Of a stretch of 7,066 bases of DNA, positions 1 through 5,190 are shown piece after piece (within the stretch, counting starts at the first letter, position 1; each line of letters opens with the position of its first letter). The notes below the pieces were generated by a model. That model had not been told where the DNA came from, searched no databases, and saw only the letters and a program-made list of their open reading frames with translations. Made by a program: the position numbers and the translations under genes. This DNA is from Fimbriimonadaceae bacterium (lineage in GTDB: Bacteria; Armatimonadota; Fimbriimonadia; Fimbriimonadales; Fimbriimonadaceae). The DNA is taken from contig JAKRSE010000346.1 in NCBI GenBank assembly GCA_022402505.1, forward strand, positions 1 to 7,066, in the 5' to 3' direction.

Positions 1-456
1 GACTCCGGTCGGCCCGTCCAGGCGACGGTCATCTGCGGGCGGAACCGGGCGGCGCGCCGTCGGCTCCTCCTCGCCTCGATGAAGCTGGAGAATCCGGGAG
101 TCTTCGACCTGGTGATCAAGGGCCACGTCAGCCAGCCCGAGATGGCCTCCTGGATGCACGCCTGCGACCTTCTGGTGAGCAAGCCGGGCGGCCTGACGAC
201 GACCGAGGCTCTGGCGGCCGGCTGCCCCTTCCTGGTCGCCGATCCCTTCATGATTCCCGGTCAGGAGGAGGGGAACGCCGACTTCCTGGTGGAGGCGGGC
301 ATCGGCCGCCGAGTGCACACGCCCTCGGAGGCCGCCGAAGCCATCCTGGAGCTCACATCCCAGCCGGACACGCTCGCCAAAATGAGCCGCCAAGCCCTCA
401 CCCACGCCAAACCCGGCGCCTCGGCGACGATCATTGATCGGTTGCTGGGGATGTAG
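1..456 (+). CDS. Diacylglycerol glycosyltransferase, MGDG synthase/UgtP family (C-terminal part, 5' end outside window)
   Basis: The frame is open from base 1 to the TAG at 454-456, giving 151 codons, so the gene begins left of the window. The visible residues match the C-terminal nucleotide-sugar-binding half of GT28-type enzymes. They show a VICGRN strand, then FVIKGHV-like residues (VIKGHVSQPEM) leading to an acceptor/donor hinge, then SKPGGLTTTEALAAGCP and DPFMIPGQEEGNADFL. This last block is the diagnostic donor-site signature of monogalactosyldiacylglycerol synthase and the bacterial processive UgtP-type enzymes. By family knowledge it transfers galactose or glucose from a UDP-sugar to diacylglycerol at the inner face of the cytoplasmic membrane, yielding glycolipid. 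MurG shares the fold, but the PGQEEGNADFL block fits the MGDG/UgtP branch better. The internal ATG at 79 is not the start, because conserved residues precede it. The gene converges on the ATPase gene with only 15 bp between stops. The sugar donor and the number of sugars added cannot be told from this fragment. Confidence 0.88.
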   Translation, partial: DSGRPVQATVICGRNRAARRRLLLASMKLENPGVFDLVIKGHVSQPEMASWMHACDLLVSKPGGLTTTEALAAGCPFLVADPFMIPGQEEGNADFLVEAGIGRRVHTPSEAAEAILELTSQPDTLAKMSRQALTHAKPGASATIIDRLLGM

Positions 457-471
457 ATCGGGCGGGTCAGC

Positions 472-1662
472 TCAACTGGTCAGTTCTTCGGACCACTCCA
501 TCTTTCGCTTCATGAAGTCGCCGAACATGGGCACCGTGAAGTCCATCTCTCCATGCTGGGCACTGTAGGCCATTCCCTTCTTGATCAGGTTCGCCCTGGT
601 CGGTCCCAGGCTCGTCAGCCTCCGTCCGAGCTTGTCCGCCAGATCGGCAGACCTGCATGGAACTCCCAGTTCAGCCATGGCGCGGAGGTAGCGCTTTTCG
701 GATGGTGTGAGGCGGTCAAATCTGACTTGGAAGAAGTCCTGATCCAGCTTGGAGATGACGATTCTCTCGGCATTTTGGACATCCGTTGCGGTAATCGGCG
801 ACTTTTCGGCCACGCGCCATGTGTCGTAGGCCCAACGTTGGATGAAGTAGGGGTACCCCTGCGTCCTTCGATAGACCTCCTCCAGAGCCTCAGACTCAAT
901 CCGTATTCCTTCTCGCCTCAGCGGCTCTTCCACGGCTTTGGCCGAATCGGACATGGAGAGGGATCCGATCTGGGGAAACGAGAAGAGCCGCTCGGCATAG
1001 GATTTGGCGGCTCCGGCAAGCCCGGGAAGCGTCGGCAGGCCGCATCCCACGACGGCAAACGGCAATTGAAGCTGCTGGAGACGATGCAGAGCGACGATCA
1101 CCGCCGAGAGCTCGATTTCACTCAGATACTGGACCTCATCGATGAAGAGTGCGATCCCAGTCCCTCGGTCTTTGGCAGCCTCGGCAATGGCCACGAAGAG
1201 GGAGGTCAAGTCATGCTCAAGATCGCCGGAATCCGCCGAGCCCTGAATCGGCTCGTAGGCCATGGCGAACGTGACCTTGTCGATGGTGACCTGAGGAGTC
1301 CCCAGGAACGCCCGAAACACACCCAGCGCATTCTTGACCTTCTCACTCAGACCCGCCCTTTGGTCCAGCTTGAGCAGAAGCGACCTCAAGCTGGGAGCCA
1401 AGAGATCGCCCAGTGACTTTCCCTCTGGAGCCTCGATGAAGACGGACTCGAAGGTGAGATCGTCTGCAATCTTCCGAAGCTCATTCAGAAGAACCGTCTT
1501 CCCGACGCCCCGGAGCCCGGTCATCAGGATGCTCTGCTCCGCCCTGCCTTGCAGACACCTGGCCAAAAGGAGCCTGCCCTGATCCAGGATCTCCTCCCGC
1601 CCGACGAGTTCGGGAGGTGGATTGCCCGCGCCTGGCGCGAACGGATTTCTCAGCGGATCCAC
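472..1662 (-). CDS. AAA-type ATPase with C-terminal winged helix (orphan ATP-binding protein)
   Basis: This encodes 396 aa from a GTG codon at 1662-1660. The N-terminal segment NPFAPGAG..PPELVGREE is typical of this ATPase family. The Walker A motif GLRGVGKT lies at residues 49-56 and Walker B IALFIDEVQ at 170-178, with D175 and E176. A sensor-1-like strand VVGCGLP is at 204-210, followed by SYAERLF (221-227) and QGYPYFIQ (268-275), both characteristic of a widespread family of stand-alone STAND/Orc-like ATPases. Residues about 315-385 look like a winged-helix domain ending in FTVPMFGDFMKR. All catalytic motifs are intact, so the protein is probably active in binding and hydrolysing ATP. Its client is unknown, and no methylase, nuclease or toxin partner lies beside it. 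Base composition is lower than the neighbours: sampled lines are 48-62% GC, against 67% in a sampled lpxC line. This hints at lateral acquisition. No good Shine-Dalgarno precedes the GTG; a leaderless transcript is possible (see the promoter entry). Confidence 0.85.
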   Translation of the reverse strand: MDPLRNPFAPGAGNPPPELVGREEILDQGRLLLARCLQGRAEQSILMTGLRGVGKTVLLNELRKIADDLTFESVFIEAPEGKSLGDLLAPSLRSLLLKLDQRAGLSEKVKNALGVFRAFLGTPQVTIDKVTFAMAYEPIQGSADSGDLEHDLTSLFVAIAEAAKDRGTGIALFIDEVQYLSEIELSAVIVALHRLQQLQLPFAVVGCGLPTLPGLAGAAKSYAERLFSFPQIGSLSMSDSAKAVEEPLRREGIRIESEALEEVYRRTQGYPYFIQRWAYDTWRVAEKSPITATDVQNAERIVISKLDQDFFQVRFDRLTPSEKRYLRAMAELGVPCRSADLADKLGRRLTSLGPTRANLIKKGMAYSAQHGEMDFTVPMFGDFMKRKMEWSEELTS

Positions 1663-1669
1663 GCGGCGA

Positions 1670-1699
1670 AGTATAGCTGTTTATACGCGAAACCGCGAA
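1670..1699 (-). promoter_or_regulatory. Candidate promoter of the ATPase gene, probably giving a leaderless mRNA
   Basis: Read on the minus strand, TATACT (plus positions 1670-1675) matches the bacterial -10 box in five of six bases. It ends 7 bases before the GTG start codon. A transcript begun at the usual distance would therefore start at or next to the GTG, leaving no room for a ribosome-binding site, and none is seen. The -35 match is weak: TTCGCG sits 18 bases upstream. The call rests on the -10 box and the AT-rich setting in otherwise GC-rich DNA. Confidence 0.35.
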
Positions 1700-1711
1700 T
1701 AAATGGCTATA
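1672..1711. repeat. 40-bp nested dyad (candidate operator) before the ATPase gene
   Basis: Two inverted repeats share the same centre, between 1691 and 1692. The outer arms are TATAGC (1672-1677) and GCTATA (1706-1711), perfect over 6 bp. The inner arms are TTTATACGCG (1680-1689) and CGCGAATAAA (1694-1703), matching at 9 of 10 positions around a 4-base centre. Over the two 18-base arms, 15 pairs match. The element overlaps the -10 and -35 positions proposed for the ATPase promoter, as a repressor operator would. As RNA it would form a hairpin with a four-base loop, but no U-run follows it, so it is not a classical terminator for the upstream membrane-protein gene. Confidence 0.5.
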
Positions 1712-1738
1712 AATCGGTGCGAGCGAAGGCTCCCTCAT

Positions 1739-2485
1739 TCACGAGTTGAGCGGCCGGTCCAGTTCCTGCTCGGCTTCTTCGAGCCGCTCCACCAGGTGCC
1801 GGGCTTCGGTGAGCTCCGTGAGGACGGTGGGGGCCAGGGAGCGCATCGGGCGGTTGGCGGTGCGGGCGAGCGCGGCGGCGGCGGCCTCCATCTCGGACAC
1901 GAGAGCCGCGGGCCAAGACTCGGCGGAGCTCAGACCAGGAGCGGCGGCCGGGGTCGAGACGGCGAACTCCAGCAGACGGATCATCGCCTCTTCCATCTTG
2001 TCACGAACCGGTCGGCCGGCATCCTCCCAGCCCGGCGAGAGTTCCGGCTGGGCGAGGACCGAGAGATAGGCGGCCGCTCCCCGGTCCAGCAGAGCTGCCA
2101 GGTCCGCGGCGATCGGCGAGCGCCCCATCAGACCCTCGAAGGACTGCATCCGGTCTCCCAGCCGCCGGCAGGCCGCCCGCAGACGCTTCTGCGAGGGCGA
2201 AATCCGGCGGTCCAGCAGGTGGCTGAGAAGGCCGAAGGCTCCTCCCACCACCACAAAACCGGCGACTCCAATGAAGAAGAGTTCGTGCACCAGCAGGGTC
2301 AGAGGCAGAAAGACCGCCAGACCGGCCAGGCTCGCCGCCGACGGGACGATCCAGGAGGCCAGCCGCCAGCCGTGGGAGACCCGCTCGCCCTCCTGATCGA
2401 CCAGAGCCTCCAGCGCGGGAAACTCCGGCTCAACCCCATCCCGCCGAAGCCCCCGAAAGAACCGCAGTGCGCTGAGTTTCGCCAT
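1739..2485 (-). CDS. Two-helix membrane protein with long helical cytoplasmic tail, unrecognised
   Basis: This encodes 248 aa from the ATG at 2485-2483. The frame is open further upstream to 2650, but that extension overlaps the DUF1854-like gene and reads as Arg/Pro-rich low-complexity shadow sequence, so the MAKLSALRFF start is preferred. Residues about 42-66 (ASWIVPSAASLAGLAVFLPL and following) and 68-92 (ELFFIGVAGFVVVGGAFGLL) are strongly hydrophobic and form a likely transmembrane hairpin, separated by a very short turn. The remaining roughly 155 residues are Ala/Leu/Glu/Arg-rich and probably helical, ending in a coiled-coil-like stretch (TELTEARHLVERLEEAEQEL). No enzymatic motif is visible. 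I do not recognise the family. It follows the DUF1854-like gene by 50 bp on the same strand and may be co-transcribed with it. A scaffolding or regulatory membrane role is possible but is inference only. Confidence 0.72.
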   Translation of the reverse strand: MAKLSALRFFRGLRRDGVEPEFPALEALVDQEGERVSHGWRLASWIVPSAASLAGLAVFLPLTLLVHELFFIGVAGFVVVGGAFGLLSHLLDRRISPSQKRLRAACRRLGDRMQSFEGLMGRSPIAADLAALLDRGAAAYLSVLAQPELSPGWEDAGRPVRDKMEEAMIRLLEFAVSTPAAAPGLSSAESWPAALVSEMEAAAAALARTANRPMRSLAPTVLTELTEARHLVERLEEAEQELDRPLNS

Positions 2486-2535
2486 GATCGGGATGAAGTG
2501 ACGCGGCCGGTCGTGATCAGGTTGCCGGGCCCGCC

Positions 2536-3003
2536 TCAGACCGTCGCGAAGAGGAGCTTTCGGCTTCGGACGTCCAGGCACTCCGTGTCCGGGATTTCGA
2601 AGCGGTTTCCGTCCACGTCCACGATCAGCAGCTGGGTCTCCGACATCCACAGGGCGTTCTCCTGCAGAGACTGGGTGACGAATTCGCGGTCGCCCCGGTC
2701 CGTGTTCACCTTCCAGTAGGTCGCCCCGAATTCGGTCGTGCAGCTGATGATGCCCGTCACCACGCTCGTCAGGTACCGCCGGTCGAGCTCCTTCACCACC
2801 ACGTCGCGGGTCTCGGGATCCAGCTCGCTGAGGTCAGTCACCATGCAGATCTCCCGGTCGCGGCCGTCCAGCAGCGCGAGATACCGGTTCGGATGGGTCA
2901 TCGGGCTGGCCCAGACGGGGCGGACCTGGAGCCAGCATTCGCCGTCCAGCTCCGCCCGCAGACGGCCTTCCGGGGCATAGAACAGCTTGAGGCCGAGGCT
3001 CAT
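2536..3003 (-). CDS. DUF1854-like protein
   Basis: This encodes 155 aa from the ATG at 3003-3001. The sequence carries the pattern I associate with DUF1854: VRPVWASPMTHPNRYLALLD (27-46), a DLSELDPETRDVVVKELDRRY segment (57-77), EFGATYWKVNTDRGDREF (91-108), then LLIVDVDGNRFEIPDTECLD (125-144) and a closing SRKLL. The size suits the family. By recall, DUF1854 proteins often sit beside an ABC transporter, including in cyanophycin-associated loci. No ABC transporter or cyanophycin gene is present in this window. There is no signal peptide or membrane segment, so the protein is probably cytosolic. The molecular function is unknown. It sits 42 bp downstream of the 174-aa gene and 50 bp upstream of the two-helix membrane protein, consistent with one transcript. 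A role assisting the adjacent membrane protein is a guess from context. Confidence 0.78.
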   Translation of the reverse strand: MSLGLKLFYAPEGRLRAELDGECWLQVRPVWASPMTHPNRYLALLDGRDREICMVTDLSELDPETRDVVVKELDRRYLTSVVTGIISCTTEFGATYWKVNTDRGDREFVTQSLQENALWMSETQLLIVDVDGNRFEIPDTECLDVRSRKLLFATV

Positions 3004-3045
3004 GGCGTTCAGTCTGCACCGACCGGCGCCCAGGCCCGGGGCCTC

Positions 3046-3570
3046 TCAGGCCATGTGGACGAGGCCGGACGCCCGACCGACGTGGCTGAGCACCCAGGAC
3101 CAGTCTTCGAACCCTTCGCTGAGCCCACGGAAGGTGGGGGCCTCCTGAGCCCAGGGGCCGGAATCGAAGGTGGAGACGATGGCGTAGCTTTCGCGGCCCT
3201 GTCCGGCCGGATCGATCTGAAGGTCCTCCGGCAGGCGGGTCCGCAGCCGACGGATGAGGTCGGGATAGAGGCCGGTGCCGAACATCATGAGGTCGCCCAG
3301 GTGGCGGTGAACCTCCCGCTCCCGCTCAAAGGAGTCGGCGTGGACGGTGACGTCGCCCTGCGCGATCAGGTCGGTCAGGCTGGTGACCGGGGCCCCATCG
3401 GCCCCCTTCACCCGGTCGAGGGCTTCGGCTTCCATGAAGTCGAGAAGCAGATCGGTGAGATAGGCCTCCACCGGCGGGCTGCCGGAGGTCGCGACGTGCT
3501 TCACCACCGCGGTGTGGATCAGTTCGCGAAGCAGGATGGCCAGAGGATGGTCATGGCTGATTCGAGACAT
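3046..3570 (-). CDS. Conserved-looking 174-aa soluble protein, function unknown
   Basis: The chosen start is the ATG at 3570-3568 (MSRISHDHPLAILLREL). The open frame extends to 3987, but the extra N-terminal part is antisense to the membrane-protein gene at 3700-4521 and includes mirrored repeat sequence, so it is rejected. The protein is mostly helical with no signal peptide or membrane span. Notable stretches are HPLAILLRELIHTAVVKH (8-25), PVEAYLTDLLLDFMEAEAL (33-51), REVHRHLGDLMMFGTGLYPDL (85-105), GRESYAIVSTFD (125-136) and FRGLSEGFEDW (147-157). The motif order of a helical HxxLGDxxxFxxGLYP block, a G-x-SY block and an F-x-LSEGFE block reminds me of uncharacterised proteins in Actinobacteria and Acidobacteria, but I cannot name a family. 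It would be first in a minus-strand transcript with the DUF1854-like and two-helix membrane genes. Confidence 0.72.
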   Translation of the reverse strand: MSRISHDHPLAILLRELIHTAVVKHVATSGSPPVEAYLTDLLLDFMEAEALDRVKGADGAPVTSLTDLIAQGDVTVHADSFEREREVHRHLGDLMMFGTGLYPDLIRRLRTRLPEDLQIDPAGQGRESYAIVSTFDSGPWAQEAPTFRGLSEGFEDWSWVLSHVGRASGLVHMA

Positions 3571-3579
3571 GGCGTTTCT

Positions 3580-3595
3580 TGCGGATTTTCCCGCA
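3580..3595 (-). other. Small hairpin in the 5' leader of the 174-aa gene
   Basis: TGCGG (3580-3584) and CCGCA (3591-3595) form a 5-bp perfect stem around a 6-base A/T-rich loop. It lies between the proposed transcription start (about 3597) and the ATG at 3570, close to the 5' end of the message. It could protect the 5' end or be part of an operator, but a stem this short is also easily expected by chance. Confidence 0.25.
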
Positions 3596-3619
3596 GACCT
3601 TTCATTGTAGGTCGAAAGG
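3596..3619. promoter_or_regulatory. Candidate operator: overlapping inverted repeats over the -10 box
   Basis: CCTTTC (3598-3603) and GAAAGG (3614-3619) form a perfect 6-bp inverted repeat with half-sites separated by 10 bases, about one helical turn, as for a dimeric regulator. A second one, GACCT (3596-3600) and AGGTC (3609-3613), overlaps it. Both cover the proposed minus-strand -10 box at 3604-3609. The winged-helix regulator encoded 0.9 kb away (4518-5051) is an obvious candidate ligand, but this is not demonstrated. Confidence 0.35.
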
Positions 3620-3633
3620 CCTGGTTTCTTCAA
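3604..3633 (-). promoter_or_regulatory. Candidate sigma70-type promoter for the 174-aa gene and its downstream operon
   Basis: On the minus strand, TTGAAG (plus positions 3628-3633, four of six -35 bases) is followed after 18 bases by TACAAT (3604-3609, five of six -10 bases). The start would fall near 3597, leaving a leader of about 27 bases before the ATG at 3570. That leader contains a small hairpin (3580-3595). Spacing and context are good for a real promoter, although the -35 box is only moderate. Confidence 0.45.
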
Positions 3634-3699
3634 GACGCCTGAATGGCCGACTTGGTTTCGGCTTGAACCGACATCCCGTGTAAACTGGAAGTGGAGCGC

Positions 3700-4521
3700 A
3701 TGATCCCGCCGCCCGATCCCTCCGCCGCCCAGCGCAAGACCCTCATCACCGTTGCCGTGGCGGTCGCGTTGCTCGTCTGCCTCCTCTTGGGGGTGGGCAT
3801 CGGCCGAGGCCTCTTCGGCCTGTTCGGTCGTCCCCAAGCCGGCCTCGATCAATCGGCCGGAGCGGCTCCCGGGCTCAGTCGTCAGGCCGAACCCGCGCCG
3901 GCGCTCAATCGGCAGGCCGAGCCTGCTCCGAGTCTGGACCGGCAGGCCAAGCGGATGCCGCAGGACATCGCCGACTGGCTGCGGCACCTGGAAGAGACCG
4001 AGCGCCGCCGCAGCGCCCTCAGCCAGAGGCAGATCGGCAAGCTGATGGTTCAGATGACGTACCTGAGCCTGGGAGCCGGCAAAGAGGTGCTCCAGGGATT
4101 GCTGCAGGGCGACATCGAGGCCCTGGGAAACCAGGGGCCGGCTCAGAACCTCACGACCGACGCCCAGGCGATGCGCCGCGAGTGGGCCGAGCTGGACGCC
4201 TACTTCCGCAGCTACCCGCCGCCTCGCGAGTGCATCCCGATCATGACCTCATACACCGAAGTCCTGAACGAGACCGGCACGATGATCCTCGCCGTCATCG
4301 ACAGCCTGGCGAATTCGCAGAACGATCCGAGCGGAGCCATCGCTGCCCTGAACTCCATGAAGGGGGACTCCAGCTCTCGCATCGGCAGGCCCGCCGCCGA
4401 GACCGACAGGCTGGTCCAGGCGATCTGCGACGAGTACGAGACCCGCAAGTGGTTCAGCATCGCTTCGGACTTCGGCCAGGGGTCCCTCGGCCAGATCGGC
4501 GGCCTGCCCACGACTCCATGA
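3700..4521 (+). CDS. Single-pass membrane protein with 4 x 10-residue linker repeat, unrecognised
   Basis: This encodes 273 aa from the ATG at 3700. A GTG three codons earlier is in frame, but GGAAG at 3687-3691 is spaced 8 bases from the ATG and sits directly against the GTG, which favours the ATG. Residues 14-36 (TLITVAVAVALLVCLLLGVGIG) form one transmembrane helix after a short N-terminus with an RK pair. Residues 49-88 are four imperfect decapeptide repeats of the form L-x-R-Q-A-E-P-A-P-x, a probable flexible Pro/Ala linker. The rest (about 89-273) is largely helical and holds two cysteines, C178 in PPPREC and C243 in AICDEYETRKWF. No catalytic motif is seen. The stop overlaps the start of the GbsR/MarR-like gene (ATGA), so the two are translationally coupled. 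A sensor or regulatory partner of that regulator is a possible role. Topology (N-in, C-domain outside) is likely but not certain. Confidence 0.78.
   Translation: MIPPPDPSAAQRKTLITVAVAVALLVCLLLGVGIGRGLFGLFGRPQAGLDQSAGAAPGLSRQAEPAPALNRQAEPAPSLDRQAKRMPQDIADWLRHLEETERRRSALSQRQIGKLMVQMTYLSLGAGKEVLQGLLQGDIEALGNQGPAQNLTTDAQAMRREWAELDAYFRSYPPPRECIPIMTSYTEVLNETGTMILAVIDSLANSQNDPSGAIAALNSMKGDSSSRIGRPAAETDRLVQAICDEYETRKWFSIASDFGQGSLGQIGGLPTTP
3844..3963 (+). repeat. Four tandem 30-bp in-frame repeats encoding a 10-residue linker unit
   Basis: Units start at 3844, 3874, 3904 and 3934, each exactly 30 bp. The two middle copies are closest, encoding LSRQAEPAPA and LNRQAEPAPS. The outer copies have drifted, encoding LDQSAGAAPG and LDRQAKRMPQ. 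Because the period is a multiple of three, gain or loss of units would change linker length without breaking the frame. Confidence 0.8.
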
Positions 4522-5051
4522 GCGACCACGAAGGGAAGGTCCGGGCGGTCGAGGACCGCTTCGTCACCGAATGGGGCCGCATGAGCAGCTCCTGGGGGAT
4601 CAACCGCACGATGGCCCAGATCCATGCCCTGCTCATCATCACGGGCCGGGAGTTCAGCATGGACGAGATCATCGACCGGCTGGGGATCAGCCGCGGGAAC
4701 GCCAGCATGAACCTGCGCGACCTGGAGGATTGGAGCCTCGTCCGGCGCAGCCGAGCCTCCAACGGCCGCAAGGATCTGTATCAGGCTCACGGGGACATCC
4801 TGGACATGTTCGTCCGGGTCGTCCGCGAACGCAAGCGGCGCGAACTCGACCCGACCTCAGGCGCGATCCGCGACTGCCTCGCGATGCTCCCGGCCGAAGA
4901 GGACGGCGAAATCCGCCGCCGGCTGATGACCTTCCTGGAGCTGTTCGACATCATCGACGCCGTCTATCGCCGCCTGATGGAACCCGAAGGCGAACCCCGC
5001 CAACTCCTCACCGCCATCCGGGAAGGGAAGGCGGTGGATGAGGTGTTGTAG
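4518..5051 (+). CDS. GbsR/MarR-like winged-helix transcriptional regulator
   Basis: This encodes 177 aa from the ATG at 4518, which overlaps the upstream TGA as ATGA. No separate Shine-Dalgarno is evident, so expression probably depends on coupling. The N-terminal helix VEDRFVTEWGRMSSSWGINRT leads into AQIHALLIITGREFSMDEII, then the recognition region LGISRGNASMNLRDLEDWSLV (about 55-75) and a basic wing RRSRASNGRKDLYQ (76-89). This order and spacing match the GbsR branch of MarR-like regulators (COG1510 type). The C-terminal half is helical and probably serves dimerisation or ligand binding. GbsR proteins studied in Bacillus respond to choline, but nothing in this window points to that ligand. 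The neighbouring membrane protein and the inverted repeats in the divergent promoter region (3596-3619) suggest local control. The gene ends 3 bases before the pentamer repeat array. Confidence 0.85.
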   Translation: MSDHEGKVRAVEDRFVTEWGRMSSSWGINRTMAQIHALLIITGREFSMDEIIDRLGISRGNASMNLRDLEDWSLVRRSRASNGRKDLYQAHGDILDMFVRVVRERKRRELDPTSGAIRDCLAMLPAEEDGEIRRRLMTFLELFDIIDAVYRRLMEPEGEPRQLLTAIREGKAVDEVL

Positions 5052-5054
5052 GGG

Positions 5055-5179
5055 GCTATGCATAGCTCTGCCTCGCTGCGCGTAGCTATGCATAGCTATG
5101 CTTGGCTATGCATAGCTATGCTTGGCTATGCATAGCTCGGCCTCGCTGTGCATAGCTATGCATAGCGAGGCAGAGCTAT
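5055..5179. repeat. Pentanucleotide-phased palindromic repeat array (25 units of GCNNN)
   Basis: From 5055 to 5179 every fifth base pair begins a GC dinucleotide, giving 25 consecutive GCNNN units without a slip. GCTAT occurs 8 times and GCATA 6 times. Together they make the 12-bp palindrome GCTATGCATAGC five times, at 5055, 5085, 5105, 5125 and 5155 (spacings 30, 20, 20, 30). A 30-bp unit recurs at 5055 and 5125 with three differences, and a 20-bp unit is duplicated exactly at 5085 and 5105. The ends are inverted: CATAGCTCTGCCTCGCT (5061-5077) is the exact complement of 5164-5180. The array lies between the convergent regulator gene and lpxC, so it could act as a two-way terminator, a protein-binding array or a mobile repeat. 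Its function is unknown. Confidence 0.9.
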
Positions 5180-5190
5180 GACCAGGCATG

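Noticed and set aside
457..471. Terminator between the glycosyltransferase and the ATPase gene
   Set aside because: The gap is only 15 bp, with no stem-loop plus T-run visible on either strand.
553..1416. A 287-codon open frame on the plus strand opposite the ATPase gene
   Set aside because: It lies wholly antisense to the ATPase, whose reading frame shows intact Walker motifs. The plus-strand translation has no recognisable domain.
2486..2650. Possible 55-residue N-terminal extension of the two-helix membrane protein
   Set aside because: It overlaps the DUF1854-like gene and reads as Arg/Pro-rich noise; the ATG at 2485 leaves a sensible 50-bp gap.
2893..3642. A 249-codon plus-strand frame across the DUF1854-like and 174-aa genes
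   Set aside because: It is antisense to two better-supported genes and Gly/Gln/Arg-rich in the way expected of a shadow frame in GC-rich DNA.
3658..3671. TCGG-N6-CCGA palindrome before the membrane-protein gene
   Set aside because: Arms of only 4 bp are expected often by chance in GC-rich DNA, and no promoter boxes line up with it.
3681..3686. TAAACT as a -10 box for the plus-strand operon
   Set aside because: Only four of six bases match, and no -35 box lies 16-19 bp upstream (TTGAAC is 12 bp away, too close), so no plus-strand promoter is claimed.
3571..3987. Possible long N-terminal extension of the 174-aa protein
   Set aside because: It is antisense to the membrane-protein gene, crosses the divergent promoter region and mirrors its 30-bp repeats.
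5055..5180. CRISPR array
   Set aside because: There are no constant 20-50 bp repeats separated by unique spacers; the units are 5-30 bp and the whole region is repeat sequence.
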